The notes below the pieces were generated by a model. It saw only the letters and a program-made list of their open reading frames with translations, did no database searches and was not told where the DNA came from. Both the position numbers and the translations under genes were made by a program. From Schaalia odontolytica (GTDB taxonomy: Bacteria > Actinomycetota > Actinomycetes > Actinomycetales > Actinomycetaceae), in assembly GCF_002847525.1 (NCBI RefSeq), contig NZ_PKKM01000003.1, positions 124,001 to 188,000 of the forward strand: 64,000 nt of DNA, in the 5' to 3' direction. Numbering within the stretch: the first letter of the stretch is position 1; every line of letters starts with the position of its first letter. Of this stretch, positions 17,270 through 25,631 are shown piece after piece.

Positions 17270-18184
17270 TTATGTGACGCGGCGCGCCCGGAGGAGGTCG
17301 ACAACGGAAATGGTCACAACGGCGCCGACGATAAGTACCATGCCAACGATGTCGATGCCCGTGTAGGAGCTTCCCATAACAAGGGCGGAAAAGGCGGTCG
17401 CAGCGATGGGCTCGAGGCTCCCGATGAGCGACGCCTTGACTGGCCCAATGCGGTCCACGCCCCACAGGTAGGCAGTGAAGGCGACGGCGGTGCCGAGGAC
17501 GACGGTGATGAACATGGCGAGCACGACGTCGGGCGTCCAGGTGATGTCAAATCGCCACACCCGACCGACCAGGCCAACGCACGCACCCGCGATCAGCAGG
17601 CCGTATGCCACGACGACGTCCGCACCGTAGGCGGCAATGAGCCGAGCGGGAAGCAGCGTGTAGGTCGCCAGCGTGAGCGCGGCGACGGCTCCCCAGGCGA
17701 GAGCGGTGGGCGTAATGACGAGGGAGTCCAGCGACCCGTGCGTGCACAGCAGGAAGGTGCCGGTCACGGCGAGGACGATGGCGATCACCTCGGAGGCACG
17801 CGGCCATCGCCTGTGGGTGAGGCACACCCAGACGACGATGAGGATGAGGCCCAGGTACTCAAGGACGGTGCCGGTGCCCGCGTTCGACGCGCGAATCACC
17901 CCCATGTAGGTGATCTGACAGGCCGCAAGCCCAAAAAACGCGTAGATCACGAGGTCTCGCCAGTTGCGCGGCGTAGACACCAATTCTCGATGACGAGCGG
18001 ATACCCCGCGCGAGCGCGCGAGAACGTAAACGAGTGCGAGGATGCCCGAGACGAACATGCGGAAAAAGCTGATGAGGGTCAGCTCGATGCCGTGATGCTC
18101 CATGAGGTAGTCGGCGGAGACACCAGAGGCGCCCCAGCACAGGGCAGCCACGACGGTCACGAGATACCCGAGAGCGTTGCGCAT
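17270..18184 (-). CDS. EamA-family (DMT) transporter
   Basis: A 304-residue membrane protein with about ten hydrophobic helices arranged as two EamA repeats. The first repeat begins with ALCWGASGVSADYL and the second with LAWGAVAALTLATYTLLPARL. The late GPVKASLIGSLEPIAATAFSALVMG is the characteristic end of repeat two. Family members export or import small metabolites such as amino acids; the substrate cannot be assigned. It ends 28 bp from the helicase-like start on the same strand, so co-transcription is possible. The start codon is the ATG at 18184. Confidence 0.9.
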   Translation of the reverse strand: MRNALGYLVTVVAALCWGASGVSADYLMEHHGIELTLISFFRMFVSGILALVYVLARSRGVSARHRELVSTPRNWRDLVIYAFFGLAACQITYMGVIRASNAGTGTVLEYLGLILIVVWVCLTHRRWPRASEVIAIVLAVTGTFLLCTHGSLDSLVITPTALAWGAVAALTLATYTLLPARLIAAYGADVVVAYGLLIAGACVGLVGRVWRFDITWTPDVVLAMFITVVLGTAVAFTAYLWGVDRIGPVKASLIGSLEPIAATAFSALVMGSSYTGIDIVGMVLIVGAVVTISVVDLLRARRVT

Positions 18185-18199
18185 GGCGTCCTTCTACTG

Positions 18200-18272
18200 T
18201 GCCCCCGAGACGATTCGAACGTCCGACACCCGCTTTAGGAGAGCGGTGCTCTATCCCCTGAGCTACGAGGGC
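18200..18272 (-). tRNA. tRNA-Arg (CCT), no encoded CCA
   Basis: A minus-strand cloverleaf with acceptor arms GCCCTCG/CGGGGGC (one T·G pair), an anticodon loop CTCCTAA (anticodon CCT, reading AGG) and a T-arm ACGTTCGAATCGT. The genomic 3' end reads A-CAGT, so CCA must be added post-transcriptionally, unlike the other three tRNAs here. Confidence 0.93.
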
Positions 18273-18378
18273 GTGACAAGTTGTCCGGGCCCACTGTAGC
18301 AAAGTGCGCGCACCGCTGCCCCCTCACCCGCGCTGCGGACGCGGGGTTCACAGGAGGCCACCCGCACAAGCGGGACGG

Positions 18379-18416
18379 ACGAGGCCGGGGCACCCACGCG
18401 GGAACCCCGGCCTCGT
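18379..18416. terminator. Terminator hairpin downstream of the universal stress gene
   Basis: ACGAGGCCGGGG (18379–18390) and its exact complement (18405–18416) form a 12-bp stem with a 14-base loop just past the minus-strand stop codon. Both arms are copies of the recurring 12-mer. There is no clear T run. Confidence 0.75.
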
Positions 18417-18428
18417 GACCATCGACGG

Positions 18429-19361
18429 TTAGCGGCGCTCCCACTCGGTGTGCACCGCGGTTGTTCCTTCTCCCAGGTGGGCGGAGGGAACGATCATGAC
18501 GGGGCAGGTCGAGTGTCCAAGCACCGTCTGAGAGGTCGATCCAAGCAGGACACCGGCGAGGCCGCCGCGCCCACGCGTGCCGACGACGACGAGGTCGACC
18601 GCGGTCGAGAACTCGATGAGCAGCGAGGCAGCAGAGCCGTCGAGGGCGTGGCGTGCAACGTGCACGTCGGCGCCGTCAAGGGCGGCCTTGATAGCCGCGT
18701 CCATCCCCTCACGCACCTGCGCGAGAAGTGCCGAGTGATCGACACCGGTCGGCGTCCACGTCATGACGGAAGGACCGACAGCGATCGGAACCGCGGACAC
18801 CGCCGTGACACGAGCGTCCCACAGGCGAGCCTCGGAGATCGCACGCTTGAGCGCGCACGAGGGCTGATCGGTGCCGTCCACGCCGACGACGATGCGCTCG
18901 ACCGGCGTGAACTTCTTGCCCGAGGTGTGGCGGGGAACCACGACAACCGGGCACTTCGAGTGCGCGGGCAGAGCCGACGAGACCGTACCGAGGAGACGAT
19001 CAGCGAAGCCGCCGCCCCCGCGCGATCCGACGACGATCATGTCGACCTCTGCGGAGAAGTCAATGAGTACCCCCGCCGGGTCCCCGGGTTCGGTCGAGCC
19101 GGACACGTGCGTGGCGCCGCGCTCGCGAGCCAGGGCCTTGGCTTCCTCGACGACCTGTTCGGCGCCCGCCTTCAGGGCCTCGTCATCAAGGACGGCGTAT
19201 CCGCCATCGAGGGCGGCAGCTGAGTAGGAGGCCAGCGCATATGTGCACAGGCAATGGATGCGCGCTCCGGTGCGCGCGCCGCGATCAGCGGCCCATTTGA
19301 CGGCGGCAAGGCTCTCCGTCGAGCCATCGACACCGACCAGAATGACTTCGGTAGAACTCAT
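18429..19361 (-). CDS. Tandem-domain universal stress protein (UspA family)
   Basis: A 310-residue protein with two Usp domains of about 150 residues each. Both keep the ATP-binding pattern G-2x-G-9x-G(S/T): GSRGGGGFADRLLGTVS in the first and GTRGRGGLAGVLLGSTS in the second, each followed by the strand ending in CPVVVVP or CPVMIVP. Such ATP-binding tandem Usps are common in actinobacteria and respond to hypoxia or growth arrest; the precise role is unknown. The ATG at 19361 has GAGGAGGAC just upstream, which beats the longer in-frame start at 19403. It is a single-gene unit. Confidence 0.94.
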   Translation of the reverse strand: MSSTEVILVGVDGSTESLAAVKWAADRGARTGARIHCLCTYALASYSAAALDGGYAVLDDEALKAGAEQVVEEAKALARERGATHVSGSTEPGDPAGVLIDFSAEVDMIVVGSRGGGGFADRLLGTVSSALPAHSKCPVVVVPRHTSGKKFTPVERIVVGVDGTDQPSCALKRAISEARLWDARVTAVSAVPIAVGPSVMTWTPTGVDHSALLAQVREGMDAAIKAALDGADVHVARHALDGSAASLLIEFSTAVDLVVVGTRGRGGLAGVLLGSTSQTVLGHSTCPVMIVPSAHLGEGTTAVHTEWERR

Positions 19362-19440
19362 GATGTCCTCCTCGTGGTGGCAGTCACTTATATTGTGCCG
19401 CATTTTGACGACCGGCGAAAGCCCAACCCGAGCACAAACA

Positions 19441-19475
19441 GCGATCCCCGCAGCCCATGCGGGCTGCGGGGATCG
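19441..19475 (-). terminator. Terminator of the NlpC/P60 gene
   Basis: A near-perfect 15-bp stem GATCCCCGCAGCCC/GGGCTGCGGGGATC with an ATGC loop, 20 bp past the minus-strand stop codon. Confidence 0.85.
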
Positions 19476-19494
19476 TCAGCTGTCTAACGTAGGC

Positions 19495-20247
19495 TCAGTA
19501 GCGCACGTAGGTAGCGCCAGCGCGGACCGGCGAAACCTGGGAGAGACGGCCGGGCACCGTGGCCTCGACCATCTGGCCGCCGCCGATGTAGATGGCGACG
19601 TGGCCGGGGTAGGACACGATGTCGCCGGGCTGCGGGTCGGACACGATGGTGCCACCAGCGGTCTGAGCGGACGAGGAGTGCGGCAGGTTAATGCCGGCAG
19701 CCGCGTACGCATACTTGACCAGGCCGGAGCAGTCGAGGCCCGCGAGGGACTCGCCACCGTAGACGTAGGGGATACCGGTCAGGCCGAGGGCGACGGAGAC
19801 AATGTCGCCGCCAGCCGCGTTCAGGCTGGCCTGACGGGCAGAGGTGTCGGAGGTGGCGTCACCGCGGGACTCCGAGCGGGAAGCGGCGGAGTCGGACTGA
19901 TCTGCCGCAGCGGTGGTAGCCGGAGCCGGGGTGGGCGCGGGGGCCTCGGCGGTGACGGACGCAGTGGCATCCTCTTCAGCGGTCCACGCAATGTCCGGAA
20001 CCTCAACCGTGGTCACGTCATCAACGGCAACGGTCGTGGTGTTCAGATCCGCGCTCTGCGGCTCAGACTGGGGGGTGGCCGGGGCGGCGTTCGCAACGCC
20101 GGCGGCAATCGCGGTCAGCGCAACACCGGCTGCCGACGCGAAAGCGATCGGGCGAGCTGCGGCGGAGGCGTTGAGGCCCTCGACCATGGTGTCGGTCAGC
20201 GGGCGACGTGCCAGGCGGTGACGCGGAGCAGGCTTAATAGTCTTCAC
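19495..20247 (-). CDS. NlpC/P60 peptidoglycan endopeptidase, c-di-AMP riboswitch-controlled
   Basis: A 250-residue secreted or membrane-anchored hydrolase. After a basic start there is a hydrophobic stretch (AFASAAGVALTAIAAGVANAAPA, about 36–57) that resembles a signal peptide ending in AxA. An Ala/Thr/Pro-rich linker follows, then an NlpC/P60 domain with the catalytic cysteine in DCSGLVKYAY and the histidine in PGHVAIYIG. Family members cleave D-Glu–diamino-acid bonds in peptidoglycan stems. The start is a GTG at 20247, seven bases after AGGGAG. The leader carries a ydaO-type riboswitch, which links wall remodelling to c-di-AMP. Confidence 0.94.
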   Translation of the reverse strand: MKTIKPAPRHRLARRPLTDTMVEGLNASAAARPIAFASAAGVALTAIAAGVANAAPATPQSEPQSADLNTTTVAVDDVTTVEVPDIAWTAEEDATASVTAEAPAPTPAPATTAAADQSDSAASRSESRGDATSDTSARQASLNAAGGDIVSVALGLTGIPYVYGGESLAGLDCSGLVKYAYAAAGINLPHSSSAQTAGGTIVSDPQPGDIVSYPGHVAIYIGGGQMVEATVPGRLSQVSPVRAGATYVRY

Positions 20248-20261
20248 TCATGTTCTCCCTG

Positions 20262-20394
20262 TTTCCCTGCGAGGTTAGCTGTCGGGTTCGGACGGGAGGT
20301 CCGGCTCGGCGTGCGAGCTTCACCCCAAGGCTCAAGGAGCCAGATCTGGGTTCCCCGCGTGAGACGATTTTTCCGCTCCATCCGTCGTCTCACT
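20262..20394 (-). promoter_or_regulatory. ydaO/yuaA-type c-di-AMP riboswitch
   Basis: On the minus strand the leader has the conserved blocks of this class in order: a GTGAGACGA/TCGTCTCAC hairpin, GGGGAACCCA, CTTGGGGTGAAGC, then CCGAACCCGACAGCTAACC and CTCGCAGG. It ends about 14 bases before the GTG start. The class binds cyclic di-AMP and usually turns expression off; it is known upstream of NlpC/P60 and Rpf genes in actinobacteria. Boundaries are approximate. I cannot see whether a terminator or the RBS is the expression platform. Confidence 0.9.
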
Positions 20395-20582
20395 TCGGGT
20401 TCCGAATGGGCGGGTGGTCTGATGACCGATAGCAACTATACCCTGACCATCCGGCCAATGTCACGTTCTGATAACAGTGACCTCCCTCATCGTTACCATT
20501 CCGTGACATTTGCACCCTGGGAACCCAGGAAAACTCACCTCTCACAGGCGGTTCGCAATTCGAGACACACTCCGCAGACGAC

Positions 20583-20613
20583 AAAAGCCGGGGCTGTTTG
20601 CCCCGGCCTCGTC
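20583..20613 (-). terminator. Terminator of the dtxR-like gene
   Basis: GCCGGGGC (20587–20594) pairs with GCCCCGGC (20600–20607); on the minus strand a TTTTGT tract follows. One arm extends into the recurring 12-mer (CCCCGGCCTCGT). Confidence 0.85.
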
Positions 20614-20625
20614 GTTTCTCAGCGC

Positions 20626-21303
20626 TCACTCACCCCGCACGAAAAGGTGCGCGGCCAGCGCCATCGGTATCGTCAGGTATCCGCGAACCTCGCCGGCCTC
20701 GTCGAGAGAGGCGACGCGCACGACGTCACCGTGTGCCGAGAGCCCCACGCGAGCGCCCGGACGCAGGCCCAGCTCATCGAAGGAGGCGAGCAGCTCGACA
20801 TTCGCCTGAATCGGCTCGCCAATGCGCGCCAGCGTGAGGGCACCCGCCTCGAGCGAACGCACCGCCAGCTCGGCGGAATACGCACCCTCCAGCGGTGGGC
20901 AGCCAGGCATGGGATTGCCGTAGGGATCCACACAGGTATTGCTGAGCAGCGCCTGCAGGCGTGCCTCGACGGCATCGCTCATCACGTGCTCCCATCGGCA
21001 CGCCTCGTCATGCACCTGCGCCCACTCCATGCCGATCACGTCGAGGAGGAGGCGCTCGGCCAGGCGATGCTTGCGCAGCACCTCGGTGGCGTGTGCGCGG
21101 CCAGTGTCAGTCAGCTCGAGGCGGCGATCCCCCATGACGTGCAGCAGCCCGTCGCGCTCCATGCGTGCGACCGTCTGCGAGACCGTCGGGCCGGAGTGCC
21201 CCAGGCGGTCGACGATGCGCGCACGCAGGGGGGTGACCCCGTCCTCCTCGAGCTCGAGAATGGTCTTGAGGTACATCTCGGTGGTGTCGATCAGGTCTGC
21301 CAC
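20626..21303 (-). CDS. ideR: Iron-dependent transcriptional repressor, DtxR/IdeR family
   Basis: A 225-residue metalloregulator: N-terminal winged helix (about 1–73), dimerisation and metal-binding domain (74–140) and C-terminal SH3-like/FeoA domain. With the GTG start at 21303 (AAGGAGG upstream), all IdeR metal ligands fall at their family positions: M10, H79, E83, H98, C102, E105 and H106. The functional analogue binds Fe2+ and represses iron uptake genes. Clustering does not reveal its regulon here. Metal specificity (Fe or Mn) is inferred from ligand identity; the Cys at 102 fits the iron-responsive type. Confidence 0.94.
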   Translation of the reverse strand: MADLIDTTEMYLKTILELEEDGVTPLRARIVDRLGHSGPTVSQTVARMERDGLLHVMGDRRLELTDTGRAHATEVLRKHRLAERLLLDVIGMEWAQVHDEACRWEHVMSDAVEARLQALLSNTCVDPYGNPMPGCPPLEGAYSAELAVRSLEAGALTLARIGEPIQANVELLASFDELGLRPGARVGLSAHGDVVRVASLDEAGEVRGYLTIPMALAAHLFVRGE

Positions 21304-21476
21304 GTCGGCCTCCTTCATCAGGCAGGTAATAAACACAGAATAGGGTCACCTTCCTTCCCACACACGCAACGACGCGTTGATGCCGAAAAACGGGCGTGTC
21401 CGCGTGTGCGCCCTCACGATAATTCGATTAATGAACGTGATGGAAATACCCAGCCCGAGGAGACTAGGCTGTTGCC

Positions 21477-22604
21477 ATGGTGGCTTTCCCCGACATCCCC
21501 CAGGCCCTCCTCCCCACTGACGGACGCTTCGGCTGCGGCCCCTCCAAGGTGCGCGCCGCACAGATCGAGGCGCTCTCCTCCCCACTCCTCATGGGCACCT
21601 CCCACCGCGCCGCGCCCGTGCGAGACGTAGTCGCCTCGCTGAAGGACGGACTGCGCACCCTTCTGTCGGTCCCTAGCGACTACGAGGTCGTCCTGGGTAA
21701 CGGCGGCGCCTCCGCTTTCTGGGACGTGGCCTGCGCGTGTCTTATCTCTTCGCGCGCGGCGTTCGGCTCCTGGGGCGCGTTCGGCGCGAAGTTCGCCTCC
21801 GAGGCCGCCCACGCACCTCACCTCACTGCCCCCCTCATTGACGAGGCCGCACACGGCTCTCTCATCACCGTGTCCCCACGTGAGACCGACGCAGGCGTCG
21901 ACGTCTACGCCTACCCCCACAACGAGACCTCCACCGGCGTCACCTCCCCCGTCTACCGGGTCGAGGCGCCCGACGCGCTCACCCTCGTGGACGGCACGTC
22001 GATCGCGGGGGCTGCACCCGTCGACCTGACCCAGGTCGACGCCTACTACTTCTCCCTCCAAAAGGCCCTCGGGTCAGACGGCGGCCTGTGGGTCGCGATC
22101 CTCTCCCCCGCCGCAGTCGAGCGCGCCCGCCGCGTCGAGGAGAGCGCCGACGGGCGATGGGTCCCGCAGTTCCTCTCCCTGTCCGCAGCCATCGACAACT
22201 CGCGCAAGGACCAGACCCTCAACACTCCGGCAATCGCAACGATCGTGATGGCGGAGCGCCAGGTCCGCTGGCTCCTCGAGCGCGGCGGGATGGACGCGGT
22301 GAGCGCCCACTGCGCCCAGGCCTCGTCCCTCATCTACGGCTGGGCCGAAGCGAACCTGGCTGCGCGCCCCTTCGTGGTCAACCCGGCGTGGCGCTCCCCC
22401 GTGACCGCCACGATCGAGATCGACGAGGCCGCGAGCGCCTCCGAGCTGGCCGCGCACCTGCGCGCGAGGGGGATCGTCGACATCGGCGCCTACCGCGGCG
22501 TGGGCGCCAATCAGCTGCGCATCGGAACGTGGCCGAGCGTGGAGGTCGAGGACGTGGAGGCGCTCCTCGCATGCATCGACTACTGCCTGGAGCGCGTGCT
22601 CTAA
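21477..22604 (+). CDS. serC: Phosphoserine aminotransferase
   Basis: A 375-residue PLP enzyme that converts 3-phosphohydroxypyruvate and glutamate to phosphoserine in serine biosynthesis. It is of the actinobacterial type: it begins with PTDGRFGCGPSKVR, carries LLMGTSHR, and has the PLP lysine in FSLQKALGSDGG. The C-terminal RIGTWPSVEVEDV closes the domain. It is divergent from the dtxR-like gene and convergent with the MFS gene at only 19 bp. The start ATG at 21477 is plausible, though the ribosome-binding site is weak. Confidence 0.95.
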   Translation: MVAFPDIPQALLPTDGRFGCGPSKVRAAQIEALSSPLLMGTSHRAAPVRDVVASLKDGLRTLLSVPSDYEVVLGNGGASAFWDVACACLISSRAAFGSWGAFGAKFASEAAHAPHLTAPLIDEAAHGSLITVSPRETDAGVDVYAYPHNETSTGVTSPVYRVEAPDALTLVDGTSIAGAAPVDLTQVDAYYFSLQKALGSDGGLWVAILSPAAVERARRVEESADGRWVPQFLSLSAAIDNSRKDQTLNTPAIATIVMAERQVRWLLERGGMDAVSAHCAQASSLIYGWAEANLAARPFVVNPAWRSPVTATIEIDEAASASELAAHLRARGIVDIGAYRGVGANQLRIGTWPSVEVEDVEALLACIDYCLERVL

Positions 22605-22623
22605 GCTCCTCGCCGGGCGCCGA

Positions 22624-23913
22624 TCAGAGCGGGTCAACCGAGCGGCGCGGCGCGTCCACGGAGGAATCCGCCTCGATGCCCACCCACGGGAACGAGCGGC
22701 GGCGCACGACGCGCCCCTTCCAGTGGATCATCGCCCACACTCCGCAGATAAGCGCGATGCCGAGGGAGGCGATGCCGCCGACCAGGATCGACCAGCGCGC
22801 GCCGAACGTCGTGCCCACCCATCCGATGAGCGGCGACCCGATCGGAGTCGCTCCAAGGAACACGAGGGAGTACAGGGCCATGACGCGCCCGCGCTTGTCG
22901 GGATCGGTGCGCGTCTGCACGAGCGCGTTCGCACTCGTATTCATCGTCAGCATGCCAAAGCCCGTGGGAATCGACAGGAGGGCAAACCACCAGTACGAGG
23001 GCGATAGACCCAGCAGAATCTCGGCGGTCCCGTAGAAGGCGGCACCCATGAGAATCGTGCGCAGACGAGGAGCGCGGCGCGCAGCTCCCGTGGAACCCAG
23101 GATCGACCCCACCGCCATGAACGTGGAGAGGATGCCGAAAGAGCCGGCGGCCTTGCCGAAAACGGTCGTCGCCATGAGGGCGCTCGTCATCTGGAAGTTC
23201 ATGCCCAGGGCGCTCACGACGAAGATCAACGCCATGATGATGCGAATGTCGGTGCGGCTGTGCACGTACACCACGGACTCGCGCAGCTGGCCAGGGGCAC
23301 GCGGGACGAGGGTGCGCGGATACAGCTGGTCACCGCGCATGAGGGCCAGCGCGATGACGGGGGCCATGAACATGACCGCGTCGATGAGGAACACTGGGCC
23401 GATCCCCCACCAGTCGATGAAGAAGCCCGCGGAGGCCGGGCCGATCAGGCGCGCAGTATGGAAGGCGGTGGCGTTCAGGGCCACAGCGTTCGCCATCTTC
23501 TCCTGGGGAACGAGCTCGCCCACAAAGGCCTGGCGCGCTGGGGTATCGACGGCGGAGATCGTCCCCGAGATGAGCGCCAGGATGTATTGATGCCAGAGCT
23601 CGCCCGTCCCCGTCAGGACGACGATGCCGATGATGAGGGACACGAGGCCGACGCCGAGCTGCGTGCACTGCAGGAGTCGGCGCCCCGGGATGCGGTCCGC
23701 GAGGACCCCCGCCCACGCGGAGAACAGGATAATAGGGAGGAACTGGAGGGCCGTCACGAGGCCAACCTGGGAGGCGTCGTGATCGGTGAGGACCGTCAGC
23801 ACGTACCAGTCCTGGGCGACGCGCTGGAGCCACACGCCCGTGGACGCAATGAGGGAGGCGACGAACCAGTACCGGTAGTTCACGTAGCGCATGGATGCAA
23901 ACGTTGCCGACAT
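22624..23913 (-). CDS. MFS transporter (MFS_3/EntS-like)
   Basis: A 429-residue permease with about twelve hydrophobic helices. The N-terminus (FASMRYVNYRYWFVASLIAS) and the loop GVLADRIPGRRLL between TM2 and TM3 fit the MFS_3 (DHA3) group, which includes siderophore and macrolide exporters. The later GRVMALYSLVFLGATPIGSPL segment is typical of this group. I start at the ATG at 23913, after a GGGAGG-type site, not nine codons upstream. The neighbouring IdeR homologue invites a siderophore-export guess, but nothing in the sequence proves it. Confidence 0.88.
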   Translation of the reverse strand: MSATFASMRYVNYRYWFVASLIASTGVWLQRVAQDWYVLTVLTDHDASQVGLVTALQFLPIILFSAWAGVLADRIPGRRLLQCTQLGVGLVSLIIGIVVLTGTGELWHQYILALISGTISAVDTPARQAFVGELVPQEKMANAVALNATAFHTARLIGPASAGFFIDWWGIGPVFLIDAVMFMAPVIALALMRGDQLYPRTLVPRAPGQLRESVVYVHSRTDIRIIMALIFVVSALGMNFQMTSALMATTVFGKAAGSFGILSTFMAVGSILGSTGAARRAPRLRTILMGAAFYGTAEILLGLSPSYWWFALLSIPTGFGMLTMNTSANALVQTRTDPDKRGRVMALYSLVFLGATPIGSPLIGWVGTTFGARWSILVGGIASLGIALICGVWAMIHWKGRVVRRRSFPWVGIEADSSVDAPRRSVDPL

Positions 23914-24005
23914 GCTGTTCCTCCCTCTCTCACTCCACACATCGAACGAGGCCGGGGCTGGCGGCGCCGACCGGCCCCCATCGGTGCACCCTCCCAGGAT
24001 ACGAC

Positions 24006-24036
24006 CGCCCCGCCGGAGAAAGACTCCGGCGGGGCG
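24006..24036 (-). terminator. Hairpin downstream of the purine permease
   Basis: Perfect 13-bp arms CGCCCCGCCGGAG and CTCCGGCGGGGCG with an AAAGA loop, 23 bp past the minus-strand stop. No T run follows. A single ACGAGGCCGGGG copy lies beyond it at 23946–23957. Confidence 0.8.
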
Positions 24037-24058
24037 GGAAGGGCGCGAAGGTGACGAA

Positions 24059-25510
24059 TCAGCCGACGCCGAGGAGGCGCTGGATCGGGCCCATCAGGAA
24101 GTAGATGACGAACAGGCCGGACACCAGCCACATGAGCGGGTGAACCTTGGCGGCCTTGCCCTTGATGAGCTGGATGACCGCGTAGGTCACGAAGCCCACG
24201 CCGATGCCGACGGACACGGAGTAACCGAAGGGCATGAAGGCGATCGTCATGAAGGCGGGGATTGCGACCTCGTCAGACTTCCAGTCGATGCCTGTCACCT
24301 GAGTCATCATGAGGTAGCCGACGAACACGAGGGCCGTGGAGGCCGCCTCGGTCGGGACCAGCTCAACGAGGGGCGCCAGGAAGGTCGACAGCAGGAACAG
24401 GATGCCGGTGACCACGGAGGCCAGACCGGTACGAGCACCCTCGGCGACGCCCGAGGCGGACTCGACGTAGGAGGTGTTCGAGGAGACACCGCCGACGCCA
24501 CCGGCCACCGCGGCCAGCGAGTCGATGATCAGGATCTGACGGGTCTTGGGCGGGTTGCCATCCTTGTCGAGCAGGTTACCCTCGGCGCCGACGGCCACCA
24601 TGGTGCCCATCGTGTCGAAGAAGTCCGCGAGCATGAGCGAGAAGACCAGGAGGATCACGGAGACGACGCCGAGCTTGCCGAAGCCGCCGAAGAGGTCAAC
24701 CTTGCCAAGCGTGTCGAACACGGGAACCGCGATCGGGGAGCCCTTGAGCTCGGGGACGGTCTGGCCCCAGCCGGTCGGGTTGGTCTCAGAGATACGATCG
24801 ATGTGGGCGAATGCCTGAACGATGACAGCGAGGATCGTGGAGGCGATGATCGAGATCAGAACCGCGCCCTTCACCTTACGCACGTAGAGGATCATCATAA
24901 GGAACAGGCCGAACACAAAGACGAGGGCCGGCCAGCCGTCGAGCGAGCCCGAGATGCCGAACTGGACGGGGGTCGCGCCGGTGCGCACGATGCCCGCGTT
25001 CACGAGACCGATGAGGGCCACGAAGAGGCCCAGGCCCACCGTGATGGCGGTCTTGAGAGCGGCGGGAACCGCACGGAAAACGGCCTCACGGAAGCCCGTG
25101 AGAACGAGCAGGAAGATGAGGATACCTTCCCAGGCGATGATACCCATGGCCTCGCCGTAGCTCAGGCCGGCGCCGAGGACGAGGGTGAAGGCGACGACCG
25201 CGTTGAGGCCAAGGCCTGCGGCGAGCGCCAGCGGGTAGTTCGCGACAACGCCCATGAGGATCGTCATGATGCCCGCGACGAGCGCGGTACCAGCGGCGAT
25301 GCCCTGGGTCGTAATGGAGCCATCTTCGGGAACGGCGTTGCCCAGGATCGCCGGGTTGACGACCAGGATGTACGCCATCGCGAAGAAGGTGACAATTCCA
25401 CCGCGGATTTCGTGACTAATAGTCGAGCCGCGCTTGGAGATCTGGAAGAACGAATCAAGTGACTGTGTGAAGCCGCCGTGGGATGGGGCGGTTTTTTCTT
25501 GTGTGCTCAC
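24059..25510 (-). CDS. NCS2/AzgA-type purine permease
   Basis: A 483-residue transporter with 12–14 hydrophobic helices. The N-terminal FFQISKRGSTISHEIRGG and the following TFFAMAYILVVNPAIL are typical of the AzgA/PbuG branch, which takes up hypoxanthine, guanine or adenine by proton symport. The later SLMLADFFDTMGTMVAVG, with its conserved acidic residue, and SSNTSYVESASGVAEGARTG are also family signatures. The start is uncertain: the GTG at 25510 fits family length but has no good SD. Upstream codons to 25585 are also open. No purine riboswitch is evident in the 120-bp leader. Confidence 0.9.
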   Translation of the reverse strand: MSTQEKTAPSHGGFTQSLDSFFQISKRGSTISHEIRGGIVTFFAMAYILVVNPAILGNAVPEDGSITTQGIAAGTALVAGIMTILMGVVANYPLALAAGLGLNAVVAFTLVLGAGLSYGEAMGIIAWEGILIFLLVLTGFREAVFRAVPAALKTAITVGLGLFVALIGLVNAGIVRTGATPVQFGISGSLDGWPALVFVFGLFLMMILYVRKVKGAVLISIIASTILAVIVQAFAHIDRISETNPTGWGQTVPELKGSPIAVPVFDTLGKVDLFGGFGKLGVVSVILLVFSLMLADFFDTMGTMVAVGAEGNLLDKDGNPPKTRQILIIDSLAAVAGGVGGVSSNTSYVESASGVAEGARTGLASVVTGILFLLSTFLAPLVELVPTEAASTALVFVGYLMMTQVTGIDWKSDEVAIPAFMTIAFMPFGYSVSVGIGVGFVTYAVIQLIKGKAAKVHPLMWLVSGLFVIYFLMGPIQRLLGVG

Positions 25511-25572
25511 CGGATAATCGTGCCTGTTCGGCCGCCCGCATGCAAACATAGTCGCCATATGCCCACTTGCTG

Positions 25573-25607
25573 AGAAAGCACCCAAGACTCAGTCTCGGAT
25601 GCTTTCT
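25573..25607 (-). terminator. Hairpin after the DUF3027 gene
   Basis: AGAAAGCA and TGCTTTCT outer arms with an inner AAGACT/AGTCT stem lie 25 bp past the minus-strand stop. The lack of a strong T run leaves a regulatory role for the permease possible. Confidence 0.55.
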
Positions 25608-25631
25608 GTCAGTTCGTGGCGGAACGATACG

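Noticed and set aside
21304..21476. IdeR box between the dtxR-like gene and serC
   Set aside because: ATAGGGTCACCTT-like sequence shares too few positions with TTAGGTTAGGCTAACCTAA.
25511..25631. Purine riboswitch upstream of the NCS2 permease
   Set aside because: No conserved purine-aptamer core; the only hairpin there lies at the end of the DUF3027 gene and looks like its terminator.
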